This document shows positions 37,184 through 46,072 of a DNA stretch of 64,000 nucleotides, in pieces. The notes under the pieces are model-generated. The model was not told the origin of the DNA and ran no database searches. It was given only the letters and a program-made list of their open reading frames with translations. Origin of the DNA: Telluria mixta. Lineage in GTDB: Bacteria > Pseudomonadota > Gammaproteobacteria > Burkholderiales > Burkholderiaceae_D. Each line of letters opens with the position of its first letter. Within the stretch, counting starts at the first letter, position 1. Made by a program: the position numbers and the translations under genes. The stretch lies in assembly GCF_029223865.1 (NCBI RefSeq), contig NZ_CP119520.1:6138001-6202000 (forward strand), read 5' to 3'.

Positions 37184-39817
37184 TCAGCCGACCTGCGCCG
37201 CGATACGCGCCGCGCTCTCCGGGTCCGTCTGCCGGATGGCGTCCACGAACACGTCCAGCGACGAGCCGCACGCGAACACGAGCACGTCCCCGCGCCGGCA
37301 CAGCGACAGGCCCAGGCGGATCGCCTCGCCCACGTCCAGTTCGCGGTGCAGGGTATCCGTCTTGCCGACGACCTCCTCGGCCCCTTGCAGGATCAGGTCG
37401 ACGGCGCCGCCGTACGCGCGGCCGCGGCTCGACGATTCGTAGACGACCAGCTCGTCGAAGCGCCCGGCGCACACGCGGCCCACTTCCAGCAGGTCGGCGT
37501 CGCGGCGGTCGCCCGGCGCCGTCACGATCCCCACCAGCTGGCCGGGCAGCAGCGAGCGCGCCATCTCGGCCAGGGCGGCATACGCGGCGGGATTGTGCGC
37601 ATAGTCGACGATGACGGTCACGCCGCGCACGTCGAACACATTGGTGCGCAGCGGGTTCGTCTTGCCGTCGCTGACGAAGGTCGAGAGGCCCGTCGCGATC
37701 TGCAGGTTGCTGAAACCCGCGGCCATCAGGCCCGCCGCCGCCGCGAGGCCGTTGGCGATGTTGTAGCGCGCGCGGCCGCCCAGTGCGATCGGCATCGCTT
37801 CCACGCGCAGCAGCTCCTGGTGGTACGTCGCATCCGCCACGACGATCGAATTGTCCTGGAAGTAGACGGCACGGCCGCCCTCTTCCAGGTGGCGCAGCAG
37901 CACCGGGCTGTCTGCCTCCATGGCGAAATACACGATCTCCACATCGGGGTGCACGCGCCGCGCCATCGACACGCACAGCGGGTCCTCGGCGTTCAGCACG
38001 ACGGCGCGGCTGGCCGACAGCGGCACCACGGCCTTCACCTGCGCGAGGTCTTCGATGGTGTCGACGCCGTCCAGGCCCAGATGGTCGGGCGACACGTTCA
38101 GCACCATGCCGATATCGCAGCGGTCGAACGCGAGGCCGCGTTTCAGGATGCCGCCGCGGGCCGTCTCCAGCACCGCGAACTCCACGTCCGGCGACGCGAG
38201 GACCGTGCGCGCCGACCAGTAGCCCGTGCAATCGCCCTTCGTGACTTCCTTGCCGGCGATGTAGACGCCGTGCGTCGTCGTCACACCCGTGACCTTGCCC
38301 GCGAGGCGCACCGTATGCGCCATCAGCAGCGTGGTCGTCGTCTTGCCGTTCGTGCCCGTGCACGCGATGATCGGGATGCGCCCGTCCGACTCGCCCATCA
38401 GGCCCTGCACGATGGCGTCGCCCGCGTCGCGCGGCGTGCCGCCGCTGGGATGCTGGTGCATGCGGATGCCGGGCGCCGCGTTGACTTCGATGACGGCGCC
38501 GCCCTGGTCCGCCAGCGGCACGGCGATGTCGCGGCAGACGATGTCGATGCCCGCCACGTCCAGGCCGATCTTCGCGGCCGCGCGTACGCACAGGCGGCGC
38601 GTGGATTCCGGCAGCAGGTCCGTCACGTCTTCCGCCGTGCCGCCCGTGGACAGGTTCGCGTTCCCGCGCAAATACACCGTCGTGCCGGCCGCGGGGACCG
38701 CGTCCGGCACGAGGTCCTGGCGCCGCAACAGGTCTTCCGCGTGGGCGTCCAGCGCGATCTGCGTGAGGATGTTCGTGTGGCCCGCGCCGCGCGCGGGGTT
38801 GCGGTTCTCGAGGTCGACGAGTTCGCGCACCGTGTGCGTGCCGTCGCCTACGACGTGCGCGGGCCGCCGCAGCGACGCCGCCGCCACCTTGCCGCCCGCG
38901 ACGAGCACGCGGTAATCCGCGCCTTCGATGAAGCGCTCGACGATGATGTGGCGGCCGAACTTGCGCGCGTACGCGTAGGCCTGCTCGATCTCCGCATCCG
39001 TGCGGCACGCGACCGTCACACCTTTACCCTGGTTGGCATCCAGCGGTTTCACCGTCACCGGCGCGTTCAACTTGCGCGCCACGCGGAGCGCGTCCTCGAT
39101 GGTGGTCACGGTCTCGCCCTGCGGCACCGGCACGCCCGCTTCGTGCAGCAGTTGCTTGGTGAGCTGCTTGTCGCTGGCGATGCGCACGGCGATGGTGCCC
39201 GTGTCGCCCGTGATCGTCGCCTGGATGCGTTTCTGTTTCACGCCCCAGCCCAGCTGGAACAGGTTCGCGTCCTCCGTGATGCGCGTGACGGGGATGCCCC
39301 GCTCCTGCGCGGCGGCCAGTACGGCGGCGGTGCTCGTGCCGATGGCATAGTGCTCCGCGGTCGCGCGCAGTTCGTCCAGCCGCGGCGCCAGGTCGAACGG
39401 GCGGCCGTGGGCGAGCGCGTCGACGATGTCCACAGCGAGGGCGAACGCCGGCTGCGCGACCTTTTCCAGCTGGTAGGCGCAGACGATGCGGTACTGGCCC
39501 GGCTTGCCCGTCACGGGCCGCGTGCGCCCGAACGCGACCGGCGCGCCCGCGAGGCATTGCAGTCCCAGCGTCACGTGCTCGATCACGCGCGCGAGATACG
39601 TGCCTTCTCGCAGGCGCTGGGCGAAACCGCCCGGCTGGCCCGTCGGCACGAGATAGTCCGCGAGCGACGGCAGGAGCGCCAGCAATGCCTCGTTGAACTG
39701 CGGCAGGTCGCGGGTCGAGACGCCATATAAAGCGTCCAGGTCGAGCACGGACAGCAGGCAGGGAGTGGCGGCGTGGATGTTCGGTCCACGCAAAAAGCGT
39801 TGTTCGAGTATGTGCAC
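37184..39817 (-). CDS. cphA2: Cyanophycin synthetase, paralogue 2
   Basis: 877 residues from a GTG (VHILEQRFLRGPNIHAATPC) that aligns with the start of paralogue 1 and has AAGGG 6 nt upstream; an in-frame ATG at 39853 has no ribosome site. The N-terminal domain retains EGTYLARVIEHVTLGLQCLAG (residues 71-91 in two parts), lost in paralogue 1. The ATP-grasp domain (KPLDANQGKGVTV, EVNAAPGIRMHQHP) and Mur-ligase domain (GTNGKTTTTLL near 485, LETARGGILKRG, DYAHNPAAY) are complete. It follows the diiron-protein gene by 58 bp. Confidence 0.94.
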   Translation of the reverse strand: MHILEQRFLRGPNIHAATPCLLSVLDLDALYGVSTRDLPQFNEALLALLPSLADYLVPTGQPGGFAQRLREGTYLARVIEHVTLGLQCLAGAPVAFGRTRPVTGKPGQYRIVCAYQLEKVAQPAFALAVDIVDALAHGRPFDLAPRLDELRATAEHYAIGTSTAAVLAAAQERGIPVTRITEDANLFQLGWGVKQKRIQATITGDTGTIAVRIASDKQLTKQLLHEAGVPVPQGETVTTIEDALRVARKLNAPVTVKPLDANQGKGVTVACRTDAEIEQAYAYARKFGRHIIVERFIEGADYRVLVAGGKVAAASLRRPAHVVGDGTHTVRELVDLENRNPARGAGHTNILTQIALDAHAEDLLRRQDLVPDAVPAAGTTVYLRGNANLSTGGTAEDVTDLLPESTRRLCVRAAAKIGLDVAGIDIVCRDIAVPLADQGGAVIEVNAAPGIRMHQHPSGGTPRDAGDAIVQGLMGESDGRIPIIACTGTNGKTTTTLLMAHTVRLAGKVTGVTTTHGVYIAGKEVTKGDCTGYWSARTVLASPDVEFAVLETARGGILKRGLAFDRCDIGMVLNVSPDHLGLDGVDTIEDLAQVKAVVPLSASRAVVLNAEDPLCVSMARRVHPDVEIVYFAMEADSPVLLRHLEEGGRAVYFQDNSIVVADATYHQELLRVEAMPIALGGRARYNIANGLAAAAGLMAAGFSNLQIATGLSTFVSDGKTNPLRTNVFDVRGVTVIVDYAHNPAAYAALAEMARSLLPGQLVGIVTAPGDRRDADLLEVGRVCAGRFDELVVYESSSRGRAYGGAVDLILQGAEEVVGKTDTLHRELDVGEAIRLGLSLCRRGDVLVFACGSSLDVFVDAIRQTDPESAARIAAQVG

Positions 39818-39875
39818 AGGAATCCCTTGTTTGTCGGTCGTCGCGGCGCGCATCGGCGCGCCGCTGCGTACTTGC

Positions 39876-41333
39876 TTAAGCGTCGAGCAGCTGCGAATAC
39901 ATCCGGGTGGCCATCAGGCCGATGGCCGTGTGGTGGATCGACGGCGACATCAGCTGCGCCAGCATGGCCATCGCCTCCGGCTTGCCGGCGGCCGCAGCCA
40001 CGCGCTCTTCCAGCTGGTGCAGTTCGGAGTCGCCGCCGCTGCCTGCCGGGCGCCGGCGGATCAGGCCCCGCTCCGGATAGCCGCTGCGCTGCGCGTGCTG
40101 CGTGAGGCTGTCGAGGGCGCGCTGGCGTGCACGGTGGCTCAACACGCGGCCGGTGCGCGCGGTGGCGGTGGCGTCGCGCGGCGTCGTGATCCAGTCGCGC
40201 AGCACCTGCTGCTCATAGCTGGAAAACACGCCGAACATCTCGGCGCGCTCGCCCTGGATCAGGCGCCAGAAGCGGCTCTGCTCCACCTCTTCGCCGCGCT
40301 GGATCCAGCCGGATTCCTCCAGCTTCGCCAGGAAATCGGGGATCTGCTTCGGGTCGGCGAGCCAGTCGTTCACGGAGCGGCCGGCCACGCGGCAGTAATC
40401 CGAGTGCATGTTCTTGCCGATGGCCGCCTTCGCGCTGAAGATCTCGACCAGCTCCGCCTCCAGGTCGAACGCGCCGATGACGGACGTCGTGCATGCGCCC
40501 AGGTCGTTCAGGCGGTAGCCGTCCAGCACGCGCTGGAAGAACGCGGCCGGGTCGCTGGACTGCGCCATCAGGTTGCGCAATGCCTGCACGGCCTTGTGCG
40601 CGTGACCGCTGCCGGCATTGTCGACCGTGACGTGCAGGGTGAAGTAATACGGGTCGATCCCGAGTTCGTTCAGTTCGTACGACGTGATCAACAGGTGCAG
40701 CGGGAGCTGTTCATAGCCGAGGTTGTAGCCCACCACTTCGGGCAGGAAGGCGTCCGCGTGGTACGCAAGCGCCAGCTGGATGGCGCCCTGCACGAAGTGG
40801 TCTTCCGGCAGCGTTTCCCAGTGCTCGCAGCCGTGGGCCGCGAGCAGGCGGCGGTACAGGGTCACGTGGTTCTTGTCCGGCACGCCGTCGCCCAGCTCTT
40901 CGAGATAGGTCTTGATGAGCGGGTGGAAGTCCGGGTTTTCCCAGCGCGGCAGGGTGCCGTACAGCCAGGCGCCGTCGACGAGCTTCGTGGGCGCGACGCC
41001 CTTCAGGAAGTACAGTGCGTGCGAGTTGCTGGTGAAGTAGCGGCGCGGCGCACCGTTCTTGCGCGCGGCCAGGTATTCGCGGTACGCGATGCCGACCGAT
41101 TCGGCGCGGCCCTGGATCCAGCCCTGCAACTGCCAGACGGCGTCCGGCAGTTCGCACGGCTCGGCGCGCGCCACCTCGACCTGCGCCGCGAGGAACGCGC
41201 GGGACGCCTCAATGGCCGCCGCCGGGTTGTCCATCAGCGCGAAGTACAAGTCCCTGGCGGACGATACCTGGACCGGGCGGGTGTCCCGGCCTGCTGCGCG
41301 TGCCGGGCTGTCGACGACAAAAGTGGAGGTCAT
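39876..41333 (-). CDS. Haem-oxygenase-like iron-containing redox enzyme (diiron type)
   Basis: 485 residues, mostly helical. Likely metal ligands fall in TYLEELGDG (residues 143-150), H156, the ELNELGIDPYYF stretch (residues 220-231), and LHVTVDNAGSGHA (233-245, His-x3-Asp and His). This Glu/His/Asp pattern is that of the haem-oxygenase-like diiron oxidase superfamily, whose known members oxidise amino acid or amine side chains. It lies immediately before cphA2 on the same strand. The substrate is unknown; arginine, aspartate or the dipeptide are reasonable guesses from context only. Confidence 0.75.
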   Translation of the reverse strand: MTSTFVVDSPARAAGRDTRPVQVSSARDLYFALMDNPAAAIEASRAFLAAQVEVARAEPCELPDAVWQLQGWIQGRAESVGIAYREYLAARKNGAPRRYFTSNSHALYFLKGVAPTKLVDGAWLYGTLPRWENPDFHPLIKTYLEELGDGVPDKNHVTLYRRLLAAHGCEHWETLPEDHFVQGAIQLALAYHADAFLPEVVGYNLGYEQLPLHLLITSYELNELGIDPYYFTLHVTVDNAGSGHAHKAVQALRNLMAQSSDPAAFFQRVLDGYRLNDLGACTTSVIGAFDLEAELVEIFSAKAAIGKNMHSDYCRVAGRSVNDWLADPKQIPDFLAKLEESGWIQRGEEVEQSRFWRLIQGERAEMFGVFSSYEQQVLRDWITTPRDATATARTGRVLSHRARQRALDSLTQHAQRSGYPERGLIRRRPAGSGGDSELHQLEERVAAAAGKPEAMAMLAQLMSPSIHHTAIGLMATRMYSQLLDA

Positions 41334-41343
41334 AACAAATCTT

Positions 41344-41392
41344 TTGGTAAATGTTCTACCAAGATTATGCGGACCCGGCCTGGTTGGCGTAA
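41344..41392 (-). promoter_or_regulatory. Promoter with dyad before the diiron gene
   Basis: On the minus strand TTACGC, a 17-bp spacer and CATAAT (plus-strand 41364-41369) form a weak promoter. The perfect inverted repeat TTGGTA-7 nt-TACCAA (41344-41362) sits where transcription would begin, a typical repressor position. Confidence 0.5.
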
Positions 41393-41448
41393 TCGGTACG
41401 CTTCCCTCCAGAATGTCGGACAGGGATTACAAAAATTGTATCGTTGCC

Positions 41449-41479
41449 AAAAAGAAAAGCGGCGCCGCAGCGCCGCTTT
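41449..41479 (-). terminator. Rho-independent terminator of the permease gene
   Basis: On the minus strand GCGGCGC-TGCG-GCGCCGC is followed by TTTTCTTTTT, 18 bp after the permease stop. Confidence 0.88.
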
Positions 41480-41496
41480 ATGGAAGCAAAGTCGAA

Positions 41497-42900
41497 TCAG
41501 GACTGCGTCACGCCGCTCAGCAAGGACCGCGAACGGGCATAGCCGAAATACACCAGCAGGCCCAGCACCAGCCAGATGACGAACGCCACCCACGTGATCG
41601 CGGACAGGAACGACATCAGCGCCAGGCAGAACACGACGGCGATGCCCGGCACGATGGGCACGCCCGGGCAGCGGAACGCGCGCTTCAGGTCCGGACGCTT
41701 CTTGCGCAGGACGATCACGGCGACGGAGACGAGGCAGAACGCGGCCAGCGTGCCGATGTTGACCAGTTCGGCCAGCACGTTCAGCGGGACGAAGGCGGCG
41801 ATCAGGCCGAACAGGATGCCGACCACCCACGTTGCGAAGAACGGGGTGCCGAATTTCGGGTGCACGGTCGACAGTTTCGCCGGCAGCAGGCCGTCGCGCG
41901 ACATGGCGTAGATGATGCGGGTCTGGCCATAGGCCATCACCAGGATCACGGTCGTCATACCCAGAATCGCGCCCAGGTCGATCCAGCCGGCGAACCAGTT
42001 TTCGCCCGCGTGCTGCAGGGCCAGCGAGACCGGGTGGTCGATGCCCTTGAACATCTGGAACGGGACGATGCCCGTCATGATGGCGGCGACGATCACGTAC
42101 AGGATCGTGCAGATGGTCAGCGAGCCGATGATGCCGATCGGGAGGTCGCGTTCCGGACGCTTGACTTCCTCGGCGGCCGACGTGACGGCATCGAAACCGA
42201 TGAACGCGAAGAACACGACGGCGGCGGCGCTCATGATGCCCGTGCCGCCGAACGGCGCGAACGGGTGCCAGTTGGCCGGCGTGACATGCTTGAAGCCGAC
42301 GGCGATGAACAGCAGCACGACGACCATCTTGATGACGACCATGACGTTATTCACGCGGGCCGATTCGCGCACGCCGTACGACAGCATCGCGGTCAGCACC
42401 AGCATGATGACCAGCGCCGGCAGGTTCATCACGCTGTGCACGCCCGGCACCGCGCCCGGCGCCGCGGACAGCACTTCCGGAATGGTGATGCCGAAGCCGC
42501 TCATCAGCGACTGGAAATAGCCGGACCAGCCGACGGCCACCGCCGACGTCGCCAGCCCGTATTCGAGCAGGAGGTCCCAGCCGATCATCCAGGCGACGAG
42601 TTCGCCCAGGACGACGTAGCTGTAGGTATAGATCGAACCGGCGATCGGCACGGTGGACGCGAACTCCGCGTAGCACATGGCCGCGAAGCCGCATGCGATG
42701 GCGGCGACGATGAACGATACCGTCAGCGCCGGCCCGGCCGTCAGGGCGCCGGTACCGGTCAGCACGAAGATACCGGTGCCGACGATCGCCCCGATGCCCA
42801 TGAGGATGAGGTCGGTTGGCCCCAGCACTTTCTTCAGCCCGCCCGGGGTACGGGAGGCTGCGACCATGTTGTCGAGATTCTTGGTTCTGAAAAGACTCAC
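41497..42900 (-). CDS. APC-superfamily amino acid permease, cationic amino acid type
   Basis: 467 residues from a GTG with GGAG 6 nt upstream; a TTG four codons earlier is less likely. GPTDLILMGIGAIVGTGIFVLTG is the APC helix-1 substrate site. About twelve to fourteen helices follow, and FAFIGFDAVTSAAEEVKRPERDLP is typical of the CAT (basic amino acid) subgroup. It would import arginine, lysine or similar. Placement beside the cyanophycin genes fits arginine supply, but this is context only. It ends in a strong terminator. Confidence 0.9.
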   Translation of the reverse strand: MSLFRTKNLDNMVAASRTPGGLKKVLGPTDLILMGIGAIVGTGIFVLTGTGALTAGPALTVSFIVAAIACGFAAMCYAEFASTVPIAGSIYTYSYVVLGELVAWMIGWDLLLEYGLATSAVAVGWSGYFQSLMSGFGITIPEVLSAAPGAVPGVHSVMNLPALVIMLVLTAMLSYGVRESARVNNVMVVIKMVVVLLFIAVGFKHVTPANWHPFAPFGGTGIMSAAAVVFFAFIGFDAVTSAAEEVKRPERDLPIGIIGSLTICTILYVIVAAIMTGIVPFQMFKGIDHPVSLALQHAGENWFAGWIDLGAILGMTTVILVMAYGQTRIIYAMSRDGLLPAKLSTVHPKFGTPFFATWVVGILFGLIAAFVPLNVLAELVNIGTLAAFCLVSVAVIVLRKKRPDLKRAFRCPGVPIVPGIAVVFCLALMSFLSAITWVAFVIWLVLGLLVYFGYARSRSLLSGVTQS

Positions 42901-43156
42901 TGCTTTCTCCAATCGATAGTAGATAGATCCCGGTCCCTGATTGTTATGCGCGGCGGGCAGGCGGTAACCTGCACATACGTACGCCGAAGGGGGTCTCCTC
43001 CTGGGCTCGGACCGCCGGGACTGGCATGCAAGAACAATGCCGGTCGCCAGCCTGGCGGCGTCACATTATCGCCATTCTGTTATCCAGAATCAAAGGAAAT
43101 ACTCAATATTTCAAGGGAACGAAGCTGGGAATCCGCAAAAAATCGGCCATGAAAGC

Positions 43157-44002
43157 CTAGCGGAGCGTGCAAATGAGGAGTTCCGGATCGGCGTTCAGCC
43201 TCAGCGGGATACCGGAACAGCCGACGCCGCGGCTGACGATGAGAGGCCCGTTGTCGGGCTGGTCATAGCGGCCGTAGCAGAAATCGCGCGAACACGGCCC
43301 GCTCGGATGGAACAGCGGCGCACCATCCGGGAGCGCGATCTGGCCGCCGTGGGTATGCCCGGCGAAGGCGACGTCGTAGCGCTGGCGCTCCAGGCGGTAC
43401 AGGCCGTCGGGGGAATGCGTCAGGTAGATCCGGACGGGGCCCGCGCCCGCGAACGTGGCGCTGGCGGACGGCGCCCCCGTCCACGGATCGTCGATGCCGC
43501 ACACGCTGACGTCGCCGAACGGCGCCGGCAGCGCGACGCTGCGGTTCACCAGCACCTCGACGCCGCCCGCGCGCAGCGCGTCCTCGATCACGGTACGGCC
43601 GTTCCAGACGTCGTGGTTGCCGACGACGGCATAGGTGCCCAGCGGGGCCCGCGCGCCGGTGAAAAAGTCCGCCAGGACGGCCACGTTCTCCGCATCGAAG
43701 CACACATAGTCGCCGCCCAGCAGCAGCACGTCCGGCGCTTCCGCGCGGATGGCCGCGAGCAGGTCGGCGAATACGGCCGGATGCGTCGTCGGGCCCGCGT
43801 GGAAATCGGACGCGAAACCGATGCGCAGCGGCTGCGCCAGGCGCCGTTCCGGGGCCAGTTCCACGTCGCGGCGCGTCACGCGTACCCGGCCGAGACCACC
43901 GAGCCGGTAGCTGATCCCGGCGACCAGGCCCTTCAACAGAAAGGCATTCAGGACGCGTTCGAACGCATTGCGCAGGGGTTGCTGGTGCTTGTGACTGGAC
44001 AT
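43157..44002 (-). CDS. Metallophosphoesterase, YkuE-like
   Basis: 281 residues. The calcineurin-like site is complete: ASDFHAG (D, H), LLLGGDYVCF (D), VVGNHDVW (N, H), LTHSPDG (H) and FAGHTHGGQI (H, H). There is no signal peptide; the N-terminal 45 residues include a hydrophobic stretch FLLKGLVAGISY. Members of this group act on lipid or nucleotide phosphates. It is divergent from the LysE gene, with no clear ribosome site. Confidence 0.92.
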   Translation of the reverse strand: MSSHKHQQPLRNAFERVLNAFLLKGLVAGISYRLGGLGRVRVTRRDVELAPERRLAQPLRIGFASDFHAGPTTHPAVFADLLAAIRAEAPDVLLLGGDYVCFDAENVAVLADFFTGARAPLGTYAVVGNHDVWNGRTVIEDALRAGGVEVLVNRSVALPAPFGDVSVCGIDDPWTGAPSASATFAGAGPVRIYLTHSPDGLYRLERQRYDVAFAGHTHGGQIALPDGAPLFHPSGPCSRDFCYGRYDQPDNGPLIVSRGVGCSGIPLRLNADPELLICTLR

Positions 44003-44069
44003 AGGAGCCGCACTTTACACCAATGCCGGGTTCAGTGCGGTAACATTGACCTTTTGCCCAGGACCGCCC

Positions 44070-44696
44070 ATGCTGACACCCGACCAGTTCTTCGCCTTCC
44101 TCGCCGCCGCCATCCTGCTGACCCTGTCGCCAGGACCGGACAACATGATGGTGCTGAGCGTCGGGATCGCCAAGGGCCGGGCGCGGGGCATCGCCTTCGG
44201 ACTCGGGTGCGCGTTCGGGTGCCTGTCGCACACGCTTCTGGCCGTCGTGGGCGTATCCGCCCTCATCGCCGCCTCGCCGCTCGCGTTCACGACGCTGAAG
44301 GTGTGCGGCGGCCTGTACCTGGCATGGATGGGCTGGCACGCCATCCGCAGCCGCGGCGGTGCCCGCGTCGACACCGCGCACGCCGCCGCCGACCCGGCCC
44401 GCACGCTGTTCTTCAAGGGCCTCGTCGCGAACGCCATCAATCCGAAGGTCGCCCTGTTCTTCCTGTCGTTCCTGCCCCAGTTCGTCGTCGCCCAGCGCGG
44501 CGACGCCAACCTGCAGACGGCGCTGCTGGGTCTCACGTTCACCCTGCAGGCCGTCGTGCTGTTCGGCCTGCTCGGCTTCTTTTCCGGCGCCATCGGCCAG
44601 TGGCTCGCGCGCCGTCCCAAGGCGGGACAATGGCTGGACCGTATCGCCGGCACCATCTTCATCGCCCTCGGCCTGCGCCTGATCGTCTCGCGTTGA
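44070..44696 (+). CDS. LysE/RhtB-family amino acid exporter
   Basis: 208 residues with six hydrophobic segments. The family signature TLSPGPDNMMVLSVGIAKGRARGIAFGLG is near the N-terminus (given in part), and FFKGLVANAINPKVALFFLSFLPQF is the second conserved block. The ATG at 44070 has AGGAC about 5 nt upstream; the open frame begins earlier. It exports amino acids or derivatives by proton exchange. Confidence 0.92.
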   Translation: MLTPDQFFAFLAAAILLTLSPGPDNMMVLSVGIAKGRARGIAFGLGCAFGCLSHTLLAVVGVSALIAASPLAFTTLKVCGGLYLAWMGWHAIRSRGGARVDTAHAAADPARTLFFKGLVANAINPKVALFFLSFLPQFVVAQRGDANLQTALLGLTFTLQAVVLFGLLGFFSGAIGQWLARRPKAGQWLDRIAGTIFIALGLRLIVSR

Positions 44697-44825
44697 TGGC
44701 GTCGGCCGTAGTTGCATAGTCGCTTTTCGTTTTAACGTTCGTCACATATCGAACGGCGAATATCTTCGTTCACGCCGGGTCGCCCGTTTGCAATACTGGG
44801 CCGACTTTGCTGAAGGATATCGACC

Positions 44826-46061
44826 ATGCACCTGGCACTGCACCCAGTTCCCGCATCGTCGGACGGCCCCGCCCACCAGGCGCCGGCCCCCGACCCGTTT
44901 GACCCCATCGCCGCCGCCCACGACCTGGCGGCGCGCCTGGCCACCACGGCCGTCGAGCGCGACCGCCTCGGCGGCCATGCCGCGCGCGAGCGGCAGTGGA
45001 TCCGCGCGTCCGGCCTGCTGGCCCTCTCGGTGCCGCGCGAGTACGGCGGCCTGGGCGCGAGCTGGAAGACGATCGCCGACGTCGTGCGCATCGTCGCGCG
45101 TGCCGACAGCGCCCTCGCCCACCTGCTCGGCTTCCACCACCTGCAGATCGCCGGCATCCGCCTGGCCGGCAACGCGCGCCAGCAGCGCCGGCTGCTATTC
45201 GAGACCATCGAGCACGACGTGTTCTGGGGCGATGCCCTGAACCCGCTCGACAAGCGCCTCGTCGCCAGGCCGACGGCCGGCGGCTACGTGCTGGACGGCG
45301 CCAAGGGTTTTGCATCGGGATCGGTCGGGTCGGACTGGCTCACCGTGTGCGCCTGGGACCCGCTCGCGCACGGCTCGCTCGTCGCCGTGCTGCCCACGCA
45401 GCGGGACGGCGTCGCCGTGCACGCCGACTGGAATGCGTTCGGCCTGCGCCAGGCCGACAGCGGCACCGTGACGTTCACGAACGTGCTGCTGACGGAAGAC
45501 GACGTGCTGCAGCCGGCCGCCCGCGCGGCCACGCCGCAGGCGACCTTGCGCGCCCAGGTCGCGCAACTGATCCTCACGAACGTGTACGTCGGCCTGGCCG
45601 AAGGCGCGCTAGGGGCGGCGCGCGGCTACCTGCGCCGCGAGGCGCAGCCGTGGTTCGCGTCCAGCCTCGACGTCGCCGCCGCCACCGACGATCCGTACGT
45701 ACAGCACCGCTTCGGCCAGTTCCAGGTGCTCGTGCGGCCCGCGCAGGTGCTGGCGGACGGCGCCGCCGCGGAACTGGACGACGCCTTCGCACGCGGCGCC
45801 CACCTGACGGGTCGTGAACGGGGCGAGGTCGCGCTCGCGGTCGCGGAAGCGAAGGTCGTCGCGCACAAGGCCGCCATCGAGATCGGCAGCCAGCTGTTCG
45901 AACTGACGGGCGCCCCTTCCACGTCCGTGCACCACGGCTTCGACCGCTACTGGCGCGACGCCCGCGTGCACACGCTGCACGACCCGGTCGACTACAAGCT
46001 GCGCGACATCGGCCGCCATGCCCTCGACGGCACGCTGCCGGAACCGACCGCGTACGCGTGA
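44826..46061 (+). CDS. SfnB/DszC-like acyl-CoA dehydrogenase-fold flavoprotein
   Basis: 411 residues. The fold is that of acyl-CoA dehydrogenases (SVPREYGGLGASWKTIADVV, LGFHHLQ, DGAKGFASGSVGSDWLTV, FDRYWRDARVHTLHDPVDYKLRDIG). The ending without a catalytic Glu base and the last motif match the SfnB and DszC group, which work on organosulfur compounds. AAGGA precedes the ATG. It is followed at once by metNIQ, so an organosulfur-scavenging operon is likely. Substrate not visible. Confidence 0.85.
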   Translation: MHLALHPVPASSDGPAHQAPAPDPFDPIAAAHDLAARLATTAVERDRLGGHAARERQWIRASGLLALSVPREYGGLGASWKTIADVVRIVARADSALAHLLGFHHLQIAGIRLAGNARQQRRLLFETIEHDVFWGDALNPLDKRLVARPTAGGYVLDGAKGFASGSVGSDWLTVCAWDPLAHGSLVAVLPTQRDGVAVHADWNAFGLRQADSGTVTFTNVLLTEDDVLQPAARAATPQATLRAQVAQLILTNVYVGLAEGALGAARGYLRREAQPWFASSLDVAAATDDPYVQHRFGQFQVLVRPAQVLADGAAAELDDAFARGAHLTGRERGEVALAVAEAKVVAHKAAIEIGSQLFELTGAPSTSVHHGFDRYWRDARVHTLHDPVDYKLRDIGRHALDGTLPEPTAYA

Positions 46062-46072
46062 CGGAGCGCGCC

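Noticed and set aside
42901..43156. Possible riboswitch before the amino acid permease
   Set aside because: The 256-bp leader has GC-rich stems such as GCAGG-TTACCG-CCTGC, but I could not fit lysine, glycine or guanidine riboswitch core motifs to it. A covariance-model search would decide.
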